Below the pieces are notes generated by a model, which saw nothing but the letters and a program-made list of their open reading frames with translations, made no database searches and was not told the DNA's origin. 14,599 nucleotides of DNA from JBCBEX01 sp039177895. GTDB lineage: Bacteria; Bacteroidota; Rhodothermia; Rhodothermales; Rubricoccaceae. Shown one piece after another: positions 14,168 to 14,599 of the stretch. Position numbers and translations under genes: made by a program. The stretch covers positions 1 to 14,599 of the forward strand of contig JBCDFO010000075.1 of assembly GCA_039177895.1 (NCBI GenBank). Direction: 5' to 3'. Position 1 is the stretch's first letter. Every line of letters starts with the position of its first letter.

Positions 14168-14599
14168 CTACCCCGTGCTCTGCATGGCAGCGGCAATGCC
14201 GTTGAGCGAGACGTGCAGCGCGCTGCGGAGGGCGGCGCGGTCGGCAGGCTCGGCGTCGGGGTCGTCGTACCACCGGCGCATCAGCTCCATCTGGACGAGG
14301 TTGAGCACATCCGTGTACGGGTTGCGCAGCGCGATCGAGCGGCGGATGACGCCGCTGTGGTCGAGCAGGCGGTCGTGCTCGGAGATCTGGAGCACGGCGG
14401 TCTTGGTGCGCTCGAACTCGGCTTCGAGGCGGGCGTGGACGCCGTCGCCCGTCAGCGTGGCAGCGCCGTGGGCGCGGCGCGCGTAGCGCGCGGCCATGTC
14501 GAGGCGAGCGCGGGCGAGTTCGCGCTGCGCGTTGTCGATCACGGCGCGGAAGAAGGGCCAGGTGGCGTACATCTTCCGCAGGTCGTCGAGCCGGTCCTC
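14168..14599 (-). CDS. ppc: Phosphoenolpyruvate carboxylase, C-terminal 143 residues (partial)
   Basis: The enzyme carboxylates phosphoenolpyruvate with bicarbonate to oxaloacetate, replenishing the TCA cycle. The visible 3' end contains the conserved helices LRKMYATWPFFRAVIDN near the window edge, LRNPYTDVLNLVQMELMRRW in the middle, and the diagnostic end VSLNGIAAAMQSTG, matching the family end (TINGIAAGMRNTG). The gene continues beyond the right edge, so start and regulatory residues are out of view. The C-terminus is intact, so the A+T-rich gene immediately after it has not disrupted it. Confidence 0.95.
   Translation of the reverse strand, partial: EDRLDDLRKMYATWPFFRAVIDNAQRELARARLDMAARYARRAHGAATLTGDGVHARLEAEFERTKTAVLQISEHDRLLDHSGVIRRSIALRNPYTDVLNLVQMELMRRWYDDPDAEPADRAALRSALHVSLNGIAAAMQSTG

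Noticed and set aside
14163..14273. Upstream extension of the A+T-rich gene by 37 residues
   Set aside because: It would overlap the ppc 3' end out of phase, is Arg-rich and G+C-rich, and the membrane protein starts naturally at the ATG at 14162.
1..14599. tRNA, rRNA, CRISPR array, riboswitch, transposase genes
   Set aside because: None was recognised on either strand; short repeats present do not have CRISPR spacing.

Overview
The window is about 70% G+C by eye, and almost every gene in it looks like it comes from a Gram-negative, lipoprotein-rich bacterium. The start regions mostly lack Shine-Dalgarno sequences. There is a sigma factor of the ECF family common in Bacteroidota, Rhodothermota and Planctomycetota, and there are two lipobox proteins and PilX-like envelope proteins. 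My best guess is a halophilic or marine Rhodothermales-type organism (inference; no rRNA is present to confirm it).

Left half (1-7111): two tandem, homologous modules of pilin-like envelope genes on the + strand. Module 1 is cut by the window edge and shows a PilW-like protein with a long Pro-Gly repeat tail (12-1199) and a PilX-like protein (1378-3171). A 504-bp gene-free spacer separates it from module 2, which is complete: a PilV/MshD-like protein (3676-4203), a PilW-like protein with a polyproline/Gly-Asn tail (4256-5167) and a PilX-like protein (5219-7111). The order V-W-X matches minor-pilin operons of type IV pili, but none of the five proteins has a normal prepilin cleavage motif. The modules may build two alternative surface fibres or tips.

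Middle (7105-10068): the convergent space after module 2 holds a 176-bp segment bounded by imperfect 15-bp inverted repeats, and two arrays of a degenerate 8-bp repeat in opposite orientation. Next come an ECF sigma factor (minus strand, 7420-8010), a 121-bp nested palindromic element, and a divergent gene with operator-like repeats in front of it. That gene (8363-10024) encodes a lipoprotein of the thiol-activated / cholesterol-dependent cytolysin (CDC) superfamily. The pore-forming core is recognisable, but the cholesterol-recognition undecapeptide is missing and the C-terminal domain is non-canonical. A strong intrinsic terminator follows it. This is the most striking gene of the window.

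Right part (10109-14599): a minus-strand pair (secreted unknown protein, then a RimJ/RimL-type GNAT acetyltransferase), a separate unknown minus-strand gene, a divergent small lipoprotein, and a strongly A+T-rich gene for a two-transmembrane protein. The A+T-rich gene sits five bases behind the stop codon of phosphoenolpyruvate carboxylase (ppc, 3' end only). It differs so much in base composition that recent horizontal acquisition is likely. No tRNA, rRNA, CRISPR array or transposase gene was seen.
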